A stretch of DNA of 64,000 nt from Clostridiales bacterium (GTDB taxonomy: Bacteria > Bacillota > Clostridia > Saccharofermentanales > Saccharofermentanaceae), in contig JAFSPU010000003.1 of assembly GCA_017451265.1 (NCBI GenBank), positions 248,001 to 312,000 on the forward strand. Direction: 5' to 3'. The notes below the pieces were generated by a model. The model worked only from the letters and a program-made list of their open reading frames with translations. It ran no database searches and was not told the DNA's origin. The position numbers and the translations under genes were made by a program. Shown piece after piece: positions 28,636 through 37,617 of the stretch (position 1 is its first letter; each line of letters begins with the position of its first letter).

Positions 28636-30404
28636 TGGCTGATAAAGAATACCTTAAAGGCGTTTCCGCCGACAGCTTCTACAACATTCTTCCGAATCGT
28701 CAGGCTGTTATCAATCAGGCTTCAGACAAGGAGCCGCAGTATGAGTTTAATGCCAATGTCCTCGCACGCAGCCTTCACCCGAAGGTTCAGCATGTTAAGG
28801 TCAGCGACATCAAAGAGTTTAACGGGGCAAAAGTCTACACACTCGAGCCCGACACATCCAAGGGAACGACTAAGCTTGCTTACTTCAGGGCGGGCCATTA
28901 CATCTCCCTCAAGCTTAAGATCGGTGACTCGGTCCTCACGCGTCCCTACTCCCTGTGCTCCTCACCCAAGCTCGCATTAAGCGGCAAGTATCAGATTATC
29001 GTGAAGAGCATGAAAGACGGCTTCGCTTCTGAGTACATCAACAAGGAGTTCAAGGTAGGAACTGCACTGGACATCTCCGAGCCTGCAGGCTTCTTCGAGT
29101 ATGAACCCCTGCGCGATGCTCCTGCAGTGATCGGTCTCGCAGGAGGCTCCGGCATCGCACCCTTCATGTCGTTCGCGGCTGCTATCGCCGACGGCACTGA
29201 GGACTTTAACCTCACCCTCCTTTACGGAAGCAGAACAGAAGACGCGATCCTGTTTAAGGACGAGCTCGCCGAGTACGAGAAGGCCGCAGGAGGAAAGATC
29301 AAGGTAGTTCATGTCCTCTCTGACGAGGAGAAACCCGGCTATGAGCACGGCTTCATCACTGCCGACCTCATCTCGAAGTACGCACCCGAGACCTATTCAG
29401 TCTTCGTATGCGGCTCACAGGGCATGTACGACTACGCCGAGGGCGAGTGCAGCAAGCTCGGTCTTAAGAAGAAATTCGTAAGACTGGACGCATACGGTCA
29501 GTACAGGCTCACTGCTCGCGATGAAGAATTCACCTCAGCTCACAAGGACAAGACCTATGAGCTTACGGTCATCATGAACGACTGCATCGAGCGCAAGATC
29601 CCTGCCAAGGCCGAGGAGCCCATACTGGTGGCACTCGAGCGCGCAGGCATTGAAGCACCGAGCAAGTGCCGTTCAGGCGAATGCGGCTTCTGCCGTTCCA
29701 AACTTGTTTCCGGCGAGGTTTACACACCCGGGAAGGTCGAGCACAGAAGGCAGTACGACAAGATATCAGGTTACATCCACCCTTGCTGTACTTATCCCAA
29801 GTCCGACTTGAAAATACTTATCAATTACGAAGAACCAAAAATTGAAAGGAAGGTCAAAGACATGAAGAAGAAAGAACGTACGATGGGGCTTATTATGGCC
29901 ATTATCATCTCCCTTGCAATGGGTATCCTGGTAGCTTATCTGATTCCCAAGATCAATCCCCAGGCAGCTGATTCCCAGCCTGTAGCTATCCGTTATATCT
30001 CCAACATCCTGTTGTCAGTTACAGTCGGAATCATCGTTGCATTCGTTGTACCTCTGGGCAAGCTCGGAAAGAACCTCGCAGCCAAGGCAGGTGCTAACCC
30101 TCCTTCCTTCAAGTTCACATTGATCAATTCCATCCCGCTGTCAGTTGGCAACACGTTCATCGTCAGCCTGGTATGCAGCATCGTTGGCGTTTTGATGGCA
30201 CGCTCACATGCACCCGCTGAAGCACTCGCTCACATGCCTCCGTTCCCTGTTATGTGGCTCGGCAGCTGGGCTAAGCTTCTTCTCCCCACACTGATCGTTT
30301 CCTATATCCTCGCTGTAGTCCTCTCACCTATCGTCTCACAGGCAGTAGGCATGGCAGATGCAGGCGCCGAGGTAGGCAAGGCAGCATCCGGCAAGGACGA
30401 CTGA
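28635..30404 (+). CDS. Flavin reductase / 2Fe-2S ferredoxin protein fused to a four-span membrane domain
   Basis: A 589-residue fusion. Residues ~50-145 form an FAD-binding barrel (RPYSLCSSPKL), ~150-270 an NAD(P)H-binding domain (GLAGGSGIAPFMSFA, FVCGSQGMYDY), ~305-395 a plant-type ferredoxin with cluster ligands Cys345, Cys350, Cys353 and one of Cys384/385. From residue 410 a different module follows, with four hydrophobic segments and resembling DUF2798-type membrane proteins. The junction codes for ERKVKDMKKKERTMG: the DNA carries GAAAGGAAGG 8 nt before the ATG at 29862, i.e. a fossil or working ribosome site. It may therefore also produce the membrane domain alone. It is coupled to the CrtI-like gene by a one-base overlap. 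Confidence 0.88.
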   Translation: MADKEYLKGVSADSFYNILPNRQAVINQASDKEPQYEFNANVLARSLHPKVQHVKVSDIKEFNGAKVYTLEPDTSKGTTKLAYFRAGHYISLKLKIGDSVLTRPYSLCSSPKLALSGKYQIIVKSMKDGFASEYINKEFKVGTALDISEPAGFFEYEPLRDAPAVIGLAGGSGIAPFMSFAAAIADGTEDFNLTLLYGSRTEDAILFKDELAEYEKAAGGKIKVVHVLSDEEKPGYEHGFITADLISKYAPETYSVFVCGSQGMYDYAEGECSKLGLKKKFVRLDAYGQYRLTARDEEFTSAHKDKTYELTVIMNDCIERKIPAKAEEPILVALERAGIEAPSKCRSGECGFCRSKLVSGEVYTPGKVEHRRQYDKISGYIHPCCTYPKSDLKILINYEEPKIERKVKDMKKKERTMGLIMAIIISLAMGILVAYLIPKINPQAADSQPVAIRYISNILLSVTVGIIVAFVVPLGKLGKNLAAKAGANPPSFKFTLINSIPLSVGNTFIVSLVCSIVGVLMARSHAPAEALAHMPPFPVMWLGSWAKLLLPTLIVSYILAVVLSPIVSQAVGMADAGAEVGKAASGKDD

Positions 30405-30430
30405 CAGTAACCAAAACTTAACGCAGATTA

Positions 30431-30467
30431 AAAAGGCTGTCCGCAAAAAACGGACAGCCTTTTACTT
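30431..30467. terminator. Bidirectional intrinsic terminator
   Basis: A 13-bp perfect stem (AAAAGGCTGTCCG at 30431-30443 with its complement at 30451-30463) and a CAAAAAA loop, with A-rich and T-rich flanks. It sits between the end of the ferredoxin-reductase fusion gene (plus) and the end of the GGEEF gene (minus), and can serve both. Confidence 0.88.
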
Positions 30468-30476
30468 GCAAATAAA

Positions 30477-31565
30477 TCATTCAAACTCTGTGTGTGCTTT
30501 GCCGTTATGCTTGCCCTTATACAGGCGGCTGTCGGCGATGTTGATTATCTTATAGATATCATCTTCAGCTGATCCGCTGCATATGCCTATCGTCATCGTT
30601 ACCGAGAACTCACGGCCGCCTGACTCGAACTTGTGGGAACGGATAGCATCTATAATACTATCAGCGTACTTCTTGCCCTTTTCGATATCACAGTCAGGAA
30701 TAAGGAAGAGGAACTCCTCACCGCCCCATCTGGCAGCACTGGCGGCTTCAGGGATAGTCTCGGACATAAGTGACGCTACCTGTGAAAGAACAACGTCACC
30801 CGTTTCATGCCCGTAGGTATCATTTACTTTCTTAAAGTCGTCTATATCTCCGATTCCGACGACATAATCTGTAGATATATTATTCAGTCTGCTCTGCATC
30901 TCACGGCGGTTGTAAAGCTTGGTAAGAGGATCTGTAGAAGCCATCTGCCTTAACTGTTCCGTCTGAACACGCAGCCTGCTTTCAAGGTAACGGTTCATAA
31001 GTGAGAATATGATTGAGATATAAATCAGAACAGCCGATCCGCTAATGAAGTTGATTATATAGAAAACATTCTCGAAGGCCTTCGTCATCTCGTTAGGCAC
31101 ATGGGACGCGTCATTGTAGTAATAGTTCAGCACACCGTACAGAGGAACTGAAATCAACAGAATAATGAACGGCACATACTTATTCTTGTTCGGCATAAGA
31201 AACGCCAGCGGGATGAGCATCAGCAGGAACATGGTGAAATTAGGTTCAAGACCGACAAATGCTGTCGCTACCGTGGCATGCAGCATTATCTCGAAGATCG
31301 TGGCATAAACAAGGCTCAGCTTATTCTTAACTGCGTTGATCAGGAAGAATGTCAGTATATAGAACACCACACTGCCGACATTGAACAACGCCATAGCCTT
31401 TACGCCGGCAAGTGCAAAAAGAATCACATAAAGCAGATGCGCCAGAAGGCATGCGGCAAAAGCGAAGACATAAGCCGTATGATCCAGGCGACGCTCCATC
31501 ATACCATCTATCTTCTGAATAAACTGTATATCCTTGTTATACTGTTCTTTCACATAGGTGTCCAT
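30477..31565 (-). CDS. Membrane diguanylate cyclase (GGEEF)
   Basis: A 362-residue protein with six hydrophobic segments in residues ~30-190 (an MHYT/7TM-like sensor without a recognised family), a short linker and a C-terminal GGDEF domain: DPLTKLYNRREMQ, GDIDDFKKVNDTYGHETGD, and catalytic GGEEF at 281-285, a fully active variant in known cyclases. It should make c-di-GMP. The -10 TATACT ends 6 nt before the ATG and there is no Shine-Dalgarno, so it belongs to the leaderless set in this window. Confidence 0.92.
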   Translation of the reverse strand: MDTYVKEQYNKDIQFIQKIDGMMERRLDHTAYVFAFAACLLAHLLYVILFALAGVKAMALFNVGSVVFYILTFFLINAVKNKLSLVYATIFEIMLHATVATAFVGLEPNFTMFLLMLIPLAFLMPNKNKYVPFIILLISVPLYGVLNYYYNDASHVPNEMTKAFENVFYIINFISGSAVLIYISIIFSLMNRYLESRLRVQTEQLRQMASTDPLTKLYNRREMQSRLNNISTDYVVGIGDIDDFKKVNDTYGHETGDVVLSQVASLMSETIPEAASAARWGGEEFLFLIPDCDIEKGKKYADSIIDAIRSHKFESGGREFSVTMTIGICSGSAEDDIYKIINIADSRLYKGKHNGKAHTEFE

Positions 31566-31571
31566 AATTGC

Positions 31572-31577
31572 AGTATA
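31572..31577 (-). promoter_or_regulatory. -10 element of the GGEEF gene (leaderless type)
   Basis: TATACT on the minus strand lies 6 nt before the ATG at 31565. The -35 region is not convincing. It is downstream of the terminator of the solute-binding protein gene, so the gene must have its own start site here or read through. Confidence 0.5.
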
Positions 31578-31633
31578 GTTGATTTCTATTAATCATCTAT
31601 TCCTATCATGTAAATAGTTTGAGAATAAATAAA

Positions 31634-31659
31634 ACAGGCTGCCCTTTCGGACAGCCTGT
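31634..31659 (-). terminator. Intrinsic terminator of the solute-binding lipoprotein gene
   Basis: ACAGGCTG and CAGCCTGT pair around a short inner stem with one mismatch; on the minus strand the hairpin is followed by TTTTATTTATT. It lies 20 bp after the stop at 31681. Confidence 0.8.
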
Positions 31660-31680
31660 CTCTTTATCCTGTAGGATCAA

Positions 31681-34065
31681 TCAGCTTCTCTCGTTGAGAA
31701 CTGTACTTACTCTGTCATTAAGAACAGGAAGAATCTGATCGAGAGTCTTCTGACCTTCGAAGAATGAAGGCATCTCCTCTCTGATGATGGAGTTGATGGA
31801 ACCGTCATTTATGTACATGCCGTCGATACTGCCGATAAACTCCTCAAACGCAGGAATATTGGATTCATCCATGAGCTGCAGATTATATCCGTAGAGAGTA
31901 AGCAGTGCCTCATCATACAGACGGAGCATGATGCTGACCTCATTGTTGTTGGACTCAATGTACAGACCTGCGATGGTATTGAAAGCAGAACGGTTGACAG
32001 GGATCGTGAATCGACCATATATCTCCTGGCAGCTGTCACTAAGAAGCATGGATACGAAATCGTAGCATGCGTCCTGATTGTCAGACTGAGCAGAAATAGC
32101 AACGGAATCAACCTGATAGATAACAGGTCCTCTTCCATCATAAGAAGGAAGACCGAGAATCGCATTATCCTTGCCGATTACATTCGTGAAGTAATCAGTA
32201 ATATTAGTGATGTATGAGACGGAAGCTGCTTCGGGATCTTCCTCGGAATAGCCATAATCATCTGAACCGCTTAATTCATCGTTGATGGCTTCAGATGTAA
32301 ACTCAGCAAGAGCTCTGAACTCTTCAGTATCGAAGTTTACGACGCCCTCTTCAACAAAGCTGTCATACATACAGTCGATAAGGTTAATGAATATATCTAA
32401 CTTATTTCCGCTGAACGGACTTACACCGTTGCAGGGGCCTTCAACAAACTCCTCGTACTGCTCAAATGTGAAGCCTCTCTGACCTTCCTCAACGTTGTCT
32501 GCTGATGTGGTGATACCGATAACATTGAAAGCAAGAGGTACCTGATACAGAGCATCTCCGTCCTTGCAGGCATCGAAGATATTTGTGAAGTAATTGTCAG
32601 ATCCGATGTTCTCCTGGATATAGGGAGCGAGATCGACAAGATAGTCGCTGTTGTTAAGCATATTAAGGGACGCGCCGTTGATGATGATATCCGGGCCCTC
32701 ACCGGCCATAAGATCGATGGCGAGCTGATTGCTGAGGTTAGCGGACACCTCATCACGGGCAGCCTCATAATCTTCAGCACTGTCAAATTCATTGGAATGT
32801 CTGTCGATACTGTACTTGGAATCAAGCTTAATGAAATAGTCCGTAGAAGTGGAATTGAATTCACATACTGCATTACATACCGAATAAGAGAAAGACTCAA
32901 CGGAAGCAACCGTTATGACAGTCTTACCTGCATTTGGATTGGAATCGGCACGTGTGAATGTATAAATTCCGGCTCTGGGACTAACGTATGAGGATGCGCC
33001 GATCTCAGGAAGGTTAGGAGTACCTGTGAAAACACACTCGTCTTCCGTAATCCTTACGGGAGTAAAGTTATTAACATCAGCGCGGTTTACATTCGCATCA
33101 TCAAATAGGAACAGAGGCTCGGTAGTTCTGTTCTCGAAGTCGATGGAATAAACACCGTCCTGATCAACAACAGCTGAACCGATACCCTCTACAGAATAGA
33201 TATTGCTTGAAGAGAGCCATGACATATCCTCGTCAAACTGTTCTACATTCATCGTGGAAAAATCGATAATAAAGTACTTATCATTACCGTCATCTGTTGC
33301 ACAGATGAGACCCTTATTATTACCGATATCAACGATATTCGAGATATCGAAGATAGATTCATTCGGGAACAGTTCTCTCATGTCGATCACCGTGGTGTTA
33401 TCATCGGCATCTGTAACAAGCAGAACATAAGAGCTGCCTGTATCAGCGTAGATCCAGAACTTCCTGATCTGATAATCCCCGATATCAACCTCAGTCTCTT
33501 CACTGGCGCCTTCGGCGATAATCTCACTGATCACCTCCGGACTCTCAATGAGTTCAGCCTCACCGAATTCTCCGGTCTCAAGATCAACAGGAATACGGTA
33601 ATTCAGCTCTTCCATGGTATCCATATCATAGGCAGAGATCTTTACATACCATGTACCGTCACGCTCGATTACACCGCCCATATTCGTATAACCTCCGAAA
33701 TCCTGTTCCTTAAGGTACGAGGAAACATCGATGGTAACTGCTCTTTCTCCGGCGTCATTGTAGATGAACAGTGACTGCTCGATCAGATCATCATAATCAT
33801 TCTCGATGTCAAAGCCGTCAGGAATGAGTTTTACTGCGTATGCCTGATAGATGTAACCCTGATCACATACACCGACATAGTTGATGTAGGCTATCTCATA
33901 CACTTCAGGATCGTAGTTCTCCTCGATCGATACGGCATTGAGCTCGAACCAGGGATCATCTGCTGAGATAACATCAGCACTGCCGGTCTTGGAGCAAGCT
34001 GCAAAAGCCGTTATCGCCATAGCCGAAACAAGGGCCGAAGCGACCAATTTCTTAAAGATTTGCAT
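31681..34065 (-). CDS. Extracellular solute-binding lipoprotein, orphan
   Basis: A 794-residue lipoprotein with signal peptide and lipobox FAAC (Cys24). Residues ~40-400 form a beta-rich region of repeated short strands ending in acidic turns, possibly a propeller. Residues ~400-794 resemble family 1 solute-binding proteins of sugar ABC transporters: VASVESFSYSVCNAVCEFN, DLMAGEGPDIIINGASLNMLNNSDYLVDLAPYIQEN, YQVPLAFNVIGITTS, and ISAQSDNQDACYDFVSMLLS. No permease or ATPase gene is near, so it may use a remote transporter or act as a sensor. It is transcribed alone, with TATAAT (34106-34101) upstream and AAGGGA as ribosome site, and ends at a terminator. Confidence 0.85.
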   Translation of the reverse strand: MQIFKKLVASALVSAMAITAFAACSKTGSADVISADDPWFELNAVSIEENYDPEVYEIAYINYVGVCDQGYIYQAYAVKLIPDGFDIENDYDDLIEQSLFIYNDAGERAVTIDVSSYLKEQDFGGYTNMGGVIERDGTWYVKISAYDMDTMEELNYRIPVDLETGEFGEAELIESPEVISEIIAEGASEETEVDIGDYQIRKFWIYADTGSSYVLLVTDADDNTTVIDMRELFPNESIFDISNIVDIGNNKGLICATDDGNDKYFIIDFSTMNVEQFDEDMSWLSSSNIYSVEGIGSAVVDQDGVYSIDFENRTTEPLFLFDDANVNRADVNNFTPVRITEDECVFTGTPNLPEIGASSYVSPRAGIYTFTRADSNPNAGKTVITVASVESFSYSVCNAVCEFNSTSTDYFIKLDSKYSIDRHSNEFDSAEDYEAARDEVSANLSNQLAIDLMAGEGPDIIINGASLNMLNNSDYLVDLAPYIQENIGSDNYFTNIFDACKDGDALYQVPLAFNVIGITTSADNVEEGQRGFTFEQYEEFVEGPCNGVSPFSGNKLDIFINLIDCMYDSFVEEGVVNFDTEEFRALAEFTSEAINDELSGSDDYGYSEEDPEAASVSYITNITDYFTNVIGKDNAILGLPSYDGRGPVIYQVDSVAISAQSDNQDACYDFVSMLLSDSCQEIYGRFTIPVNRSAFNTIAGLYIESNNNEVSIMLRLYDEALLTLYGYNLQLMDESNIPAFEEFIGSIDGMYINDGSINSIIREEMPSFFEGQKTLDQILPVLNDRVSTVLNERS

Positions 34066-34228
34066 AAATTATCTTCCCTTCTTTATATTTGCAAGTTCGT
34101 ATTATACCCTAAACACCTGAGGCAATTCAGTGGCAATTTAATCAAATTCTCTCCATATTCGTTAACTGATTGTTCTTATTTTTACTGATAAAATCTATAT
34201 TGGTAAGTAATGTTTATGTGAGGATCAG

Positions 34229-36163
34229 ATGATCAACGGCAAAAGACTTGTGGCGCTTTGCACATCGCGAGTATATGAACCGCAGACGCACGGATATATC
34301 GTACGTCTTAATGAATTGCTGAAAGACGAAGGCATCTCTCTTCTCATATTTACCATCAATTCAGACATCTACTGGGAAGAAGACAGACAGGCTACAGAGA
34401 AGTATGTCTTCGACCTCATCCCCTACCGCTATATCGATGCCGTCATCATCATGGACGAGAAGATCAAGAGCCATAAGATCGCCGGCAAGATCATAAACAA
34501 TGCCAAGGCTCATAACCTTCCCATTGTCATAGCTGACGGTAATTACGAAGGCGCATCCTGCATCGGTTACGATTACGACCAGGGATTCGAGAAAGTAGTG
34601 CGCCATGTAATCGAGCATCACCATGTATGCCGTCCTCATATAATGGCAGGACACGTCGGTAACGAATTCTCAGACAAGCGTATTGAAGTATTCAGAAAAG
34701 TCATCGAAGAGAACGGTATCACCTTTGAAGATTCCATGGTAAGCCATGGTAATTTCTGGGCAGACCCCTGCAGGATCGCCACACAGGCACTTATCGACCG
34801 CGGTGATATGCCTGAAGCCATCATATGTGCCAACGACATCATGGCCATAACTGTATCGGAGATGCTTATCAAGGCAGGCTTCCTGGTACCTCAGGACGTT
34901 ATCGTTACAGGCTTTGACGGATACGATGAGATATACTTCACCAACCCGAAAATAACCACTGCCACATGTGACATTATCCAGATGGCTAATGTCACGGCTG
35001 AACTGGTAACCGATGCACTTAGAGGCGGCGCAGTTCAGAACAGGCTGATCGAGCCCACTTTCCAGGCCAATCAGTCTTGCGGCTGCCCCGAGCATAATGA
35101 GCACCCTGCTATCCTTCGTAACCGCTTTAGAGAGAGCTTTGCGAGACTTAATGACGACAACCGCGTGCTCACACTCATCACGTCTTCTATGCAGATGAGT
35201 AAGACTCCGGGAGAAATGGTGTCGCAGCTGGAATCCTATAAGATGGACCACACCTTCTTTGTTGTCGACCGCCGCTGCTTCGAGAAAGACATCAACTACT
35301 TCACGGACAAGCATATCCAGGATTCCAAGAAAGAATTCGTAATGATATACGACTCCGAGTTTCCCGAGAAATACAAGGAAGGAACGCTTGACCTTTCAAG
35401 CCGCGAGGGTGAGCTTTTCGAGGATGTAATGGCCCCTAACCTTTGTGCCAGGATAATGGAACTGACGAAGTCGGGTTACCCGCTCATCTTCAATGCTCTG
35501 GACTTCATGAACCGTCCTTTCGGCTTCTCCTGTTTCCACTTTAACGACTTCCTTATCTCGAATTACACGAACACTTTAAGCGTAACGAATGCCGTTAGTA
35601 TAGGTATCGGCGGTTATATCAATATTCGCTATCAGAGAACGCTTCTTAAGGAAATGGATGAGATGTACCGTCATGACGCTCTTACGGGACTGTTTAACCG
35701 TATCGGCTTCCAGAACCAGCTTAAGGCTCTGCTCAAGGAACCTGAATATCAGGATATCCCGGTAACGATAATCATGTCTGACCTGGACGGTCTTAAGTAC
35801 ATCAACGATAACTACGGACACGCCGAAGGAGACAGTGCCATCTACCAGGTGGCAAATGCTCTGTCCAAATCAGTTCCCGAGTCCAGTCTGTCAACCAGAT
35901 TCGGCGGTGACGAGGTCTTCTCCATCGTATTCGGCGAGTGTGATGCGGATGCGATCATAAAGAATATCGACCAGACTCTCGAAGCTTATAATGCTGTTTC
36001 AGATAAGCCCTATACGGTAGCCACGAGCTGCGGTTATACCACGGCAGTTCTGGATAAGGACTTCGACATGAACAAGTGCATCAAGGATGCCGATGCAGCC
36101 ATGTATAAAGCCAAGAACGAGAAGTACGCAGCAAGAGGTCAGCAGCCTTCATCTCATCACTGA
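34229..36163 (+). CDS. LacI-type ligand-binding domain fused to diguanylate cyclase
   Basis: A 644-residue cytoplasmic protein with no signal peptide. Residues ~5-290 form a periplasmic-binding-like domain as in LacI regulators (RLVALCTSRVYEPQTHGYIVRLNELL, GYDYDQGFEKVVRHVIEHH, AIICANDIMAITVSEML, VIVTGFDGYDEI), but the helix-turn-helix is missing. A middle linker domain (~300-470) follows, then a GGDEF domain (~480-640) with DALTGLFNRIGF, SDLDGLKYINDNYGHAEGD and GGDEV at 559-563. The fifth motif residue is Val instead of Phe, which does not touch the catalytic acids. It likely couples an intracellular sugar-type ligand to c-di-GMP synthesis. GAGG lies 6 nt before the ATG. Confidence 0.9.
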   Translation: MINGKRLVALCTSRVYEPQTHGYIVRLNELLKDEGISLLIFTINSDIYWEEDRQATEKYVFDLIPYRYIDAVIIMDEKIKSHKIAGKIINNAKAHNLPIVIADGNYEGASCIGYDYDQGFEKVVRHVIEHHHVCRPHIMAGHVGNEFSDKRIEVFRKVIEENGITFEDSMVSHGNFWADPCRIATQALIDRGDMPEAIICANDIMAITVSEMLIKAGFLVPQDVIVTGFDGYDEIYFTNPKITTATCDIIQMANVTAELVTDALRGGAVQNRLIEPTFQANQSCGCPEHNEHPAILRNRFRESFARLNDDNRVLTLITSSMQMSKTPGEMVSQLESYKMDHTFFVVDRRCFEKDINYFTDKHIQDSKKEFVMIYDSEFPEKYKEGTLDLSSREGELFEDVMAPNLCARIMELTKSGYPLIFNALDFMNRPFGFSCFHFNDFLISNYTNTLSVTNAVSIGIGGYINIRYQRTLLKEMDEMYRHDALTGLFNRIGFQNQLKALLKEPEYQDIPVTIIMSDLDGLKYINDNYGHAEGDSAIYQVANALSKSVPESSLSTRFGGDEVFSIVFGECDADAIIKNIDQTLEAYNAVSDKPYTVATSCGYTTAVLDKDFDMNKCIKDADAAMYKAKNEKYAARGQQPSSHH

Positions 36164-36224
36164 CAGGCACTCTTTCCTGCGCTCAAAAAACGCCAAAATT
36201 TACCTCTTCAAGAAAGAAATATAT

Positions 36225-36254
36225 ATAACATTTATTTTTGATTTATTGTATAAT
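36225..36254 (+). promoter_or_regulatory. pilT promoter
   Basis: ATAACA (36225-36230), an 18-bp spacer, and TATAAT (36249-36254) preceded by TTG, giving an extended -10 character. The leader is about 25 nt and contains GGAGG before the ATG at 36284. Confidence 0.6.
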
Positions 36255-36283
36255 ACTCGCAGTATATACCCTGGAGGTAAGTT

Positions 36284-37381
36284 ATGACTTTTAATGAACT
36301 CGTAGATTACGCTATTGAAAATGAGTGTTCCGACGTACATATTACAGCAGGTACTAACCACGCTGTAAGAAGATTCGGCGAACTCCACATCCTTGACGAG
36401 AAGCCTACTATTGAAGAAGCCAACAAGATGATCTACGGCCTTCTTTCCGAAGATTATGCCAAGAGAATCGAGAAGGGCGGCGACGTTGACTTCGGTATGT
36501 CTTATAACGAAGATTACCGACTCAGAGTAAATGTTTACCATCAGCGTAACAACCTCGCTGCAAGTATCCGTATCCTCAGTGCCAAGATCCCCGACATCGA
36601 GGTTCTCGGTCTTCCTGATGTAATCAAGTCGCTTGCAGATGCACCTAATGGTATCATCATCGTTACAGGTCCTACGGGTTCAGGTAAGACAACAACTCTT
36701 TCCGCTATCGTTGACTACATCAACAAGACAAAGGCAAGACACGTTATCACTATCGAAGACCCTATCGAGTATATCTACCCTCACAACATGGCTATGATCC
36801 ATCAGCGTGAGCTCGGACGTGATACACCTTCTTATGCACACGCTCTGCACTCTGCACTCCGTGAGGACCCGGATATCATCCTCGTTGGTGAGATGAGAGA
36901 CTTCGCTACGATCTCCGCTGCTATCACAGCTGCTGAGACAGGCCACTTGGTTCTTTCCACTCTCCACACGCTCTCCGCTGCAGCTACTATCGACAGAATC
37001 ATCGACGGTTCTCCTGTTGAGCAGCAGGGTACAATCCGTACACAGTTCGCTAACTGTATCCGCGGTGTTATCTCACAGCAGCTCCTTCCTAAGCAGGACG
37101 GAACAGGCCGTGTACTTACAACAGAGATCATGGTCGGTAACTCCGCTATCCAGAACCTCATCCGTGAGGATAAGGTCGTAATGATCCCCGGTGCTATCCA
37201 GTCCGGTCACAAGGACGGCATGCATACTCTTAACGAGGACCTCCTCGATCTGTACCGTCAGGGACTCATCAGCAGAAAGGTCGCTCTCAATGCTTCCTAC
37301 GATCCTGTCGACTTCGACAAGTCACTCGGCGGCAACAGCATCAGCGGCGACGCAGTCAACTTCATCGGACTCGGATTCTGA
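36284..37381 (+). CDS. pilT: PilT-type twitching motility ATPase, orphan
   Basis: A 365-residue hexameric ATPase of the type IV pilus retraction family. Residues ~1-100 form the PAS-like N-domain (CSDVHITAGTNHAVRRFGEL); Walker A is GPTGSGKTTT, the Asp box is TIEDPIEYIY, Walker B is DPDIILVGEMRD, and the His box is ETGHLVLSTLHT. The AIRNLIRE-like end appears as SAIQNLIREDK. The AGLI motif region has TAAETGH. No other pilus genes are nearby, so the motor serves a pilus encoded elsewhere. Codon choice is strongly biased (for example CTC/CTT, ATC, AAG), suggesting good expression. It has its own promoter, a GGAGG site and a strong terminator. Confidence 0.93.
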   Translation: MTFNELVDYAIENECSDVHITAGTNHAVRRFGELHILDEKPTIEEANKMIYGLLSEDYAKRIEKGGDVDFGMSYNEDYRLRVNVYHQRNNLAASIRILSAKIPDIEVLGLPDVIKSLADAPNGIIIVTGPTGSGKTTTLSAIVDYINKTKARHVITIEDPIEYIYPHNMAMIHQRELGRDTPSYAHALHSALREDPDIILVGEMRDFATISAAITAAETGHLVLSTLHTLSAAATIDRIIDGSPVEQQGTIRTQFANCIRGVISQQLLPKQDGTGRVLTTEIMVGNSAIQNLIREDKVVMIPGAIQSGHKDGMHTLNEDLLDLYRQGLISRKVALNASYDPVDFDKSLGGNSISGDAVNFIGLGF

Positions 37382-37403
37382 TAAAGAAAACAGACTACAT
37401 AAT

Positions 37404-37433
37404 AAAAGGAAGCGGATATCCGCTTCCTTTTTT
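37404..37433 (+). terminator. Intrinsic terminator of pilT
   Basis: A perfect 10-bp inverted repeat GGAAGCGGAT/ATCCGCTTCC, extended by A-T pairs, is followed by a run of six Ts. It starts 22 bp after the pilT stop. Confidence 0.9.
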
Positions 37434-37554
37434 ATTGCCTTCTGCCCTGCCTTATTACATCTCTATCGAAAGAACATTCAGGCCCAGCAGAATGTGATAT
37501 TCCATACCCTTGGCACGCTTCAGAGTGTTCTATTTGTAAAATACGCAATAAATA

Positions 37555-37577
37555 AGAGGCTGTCAGTGACAGCCTCT
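37555..37577. terminator. Terminator downstream of the DUF4214 gene
   Basis: AGAGGCTGTCA pairs with TGACAGCCTCT around a single G (about 11 bp of stem). On the minus strand it is followed by TATTTATTG and lies 40 bp after the stop at 37618. The rest of the 236-bp gap between pilT and this gene contains only this hairpin and the pilT terminator. Confidence 0.75.
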
Positions 37578-37617
37578 CATTTGGTTTATACCGTTAGTGT
37601 AATGCTAAGTTTATACC

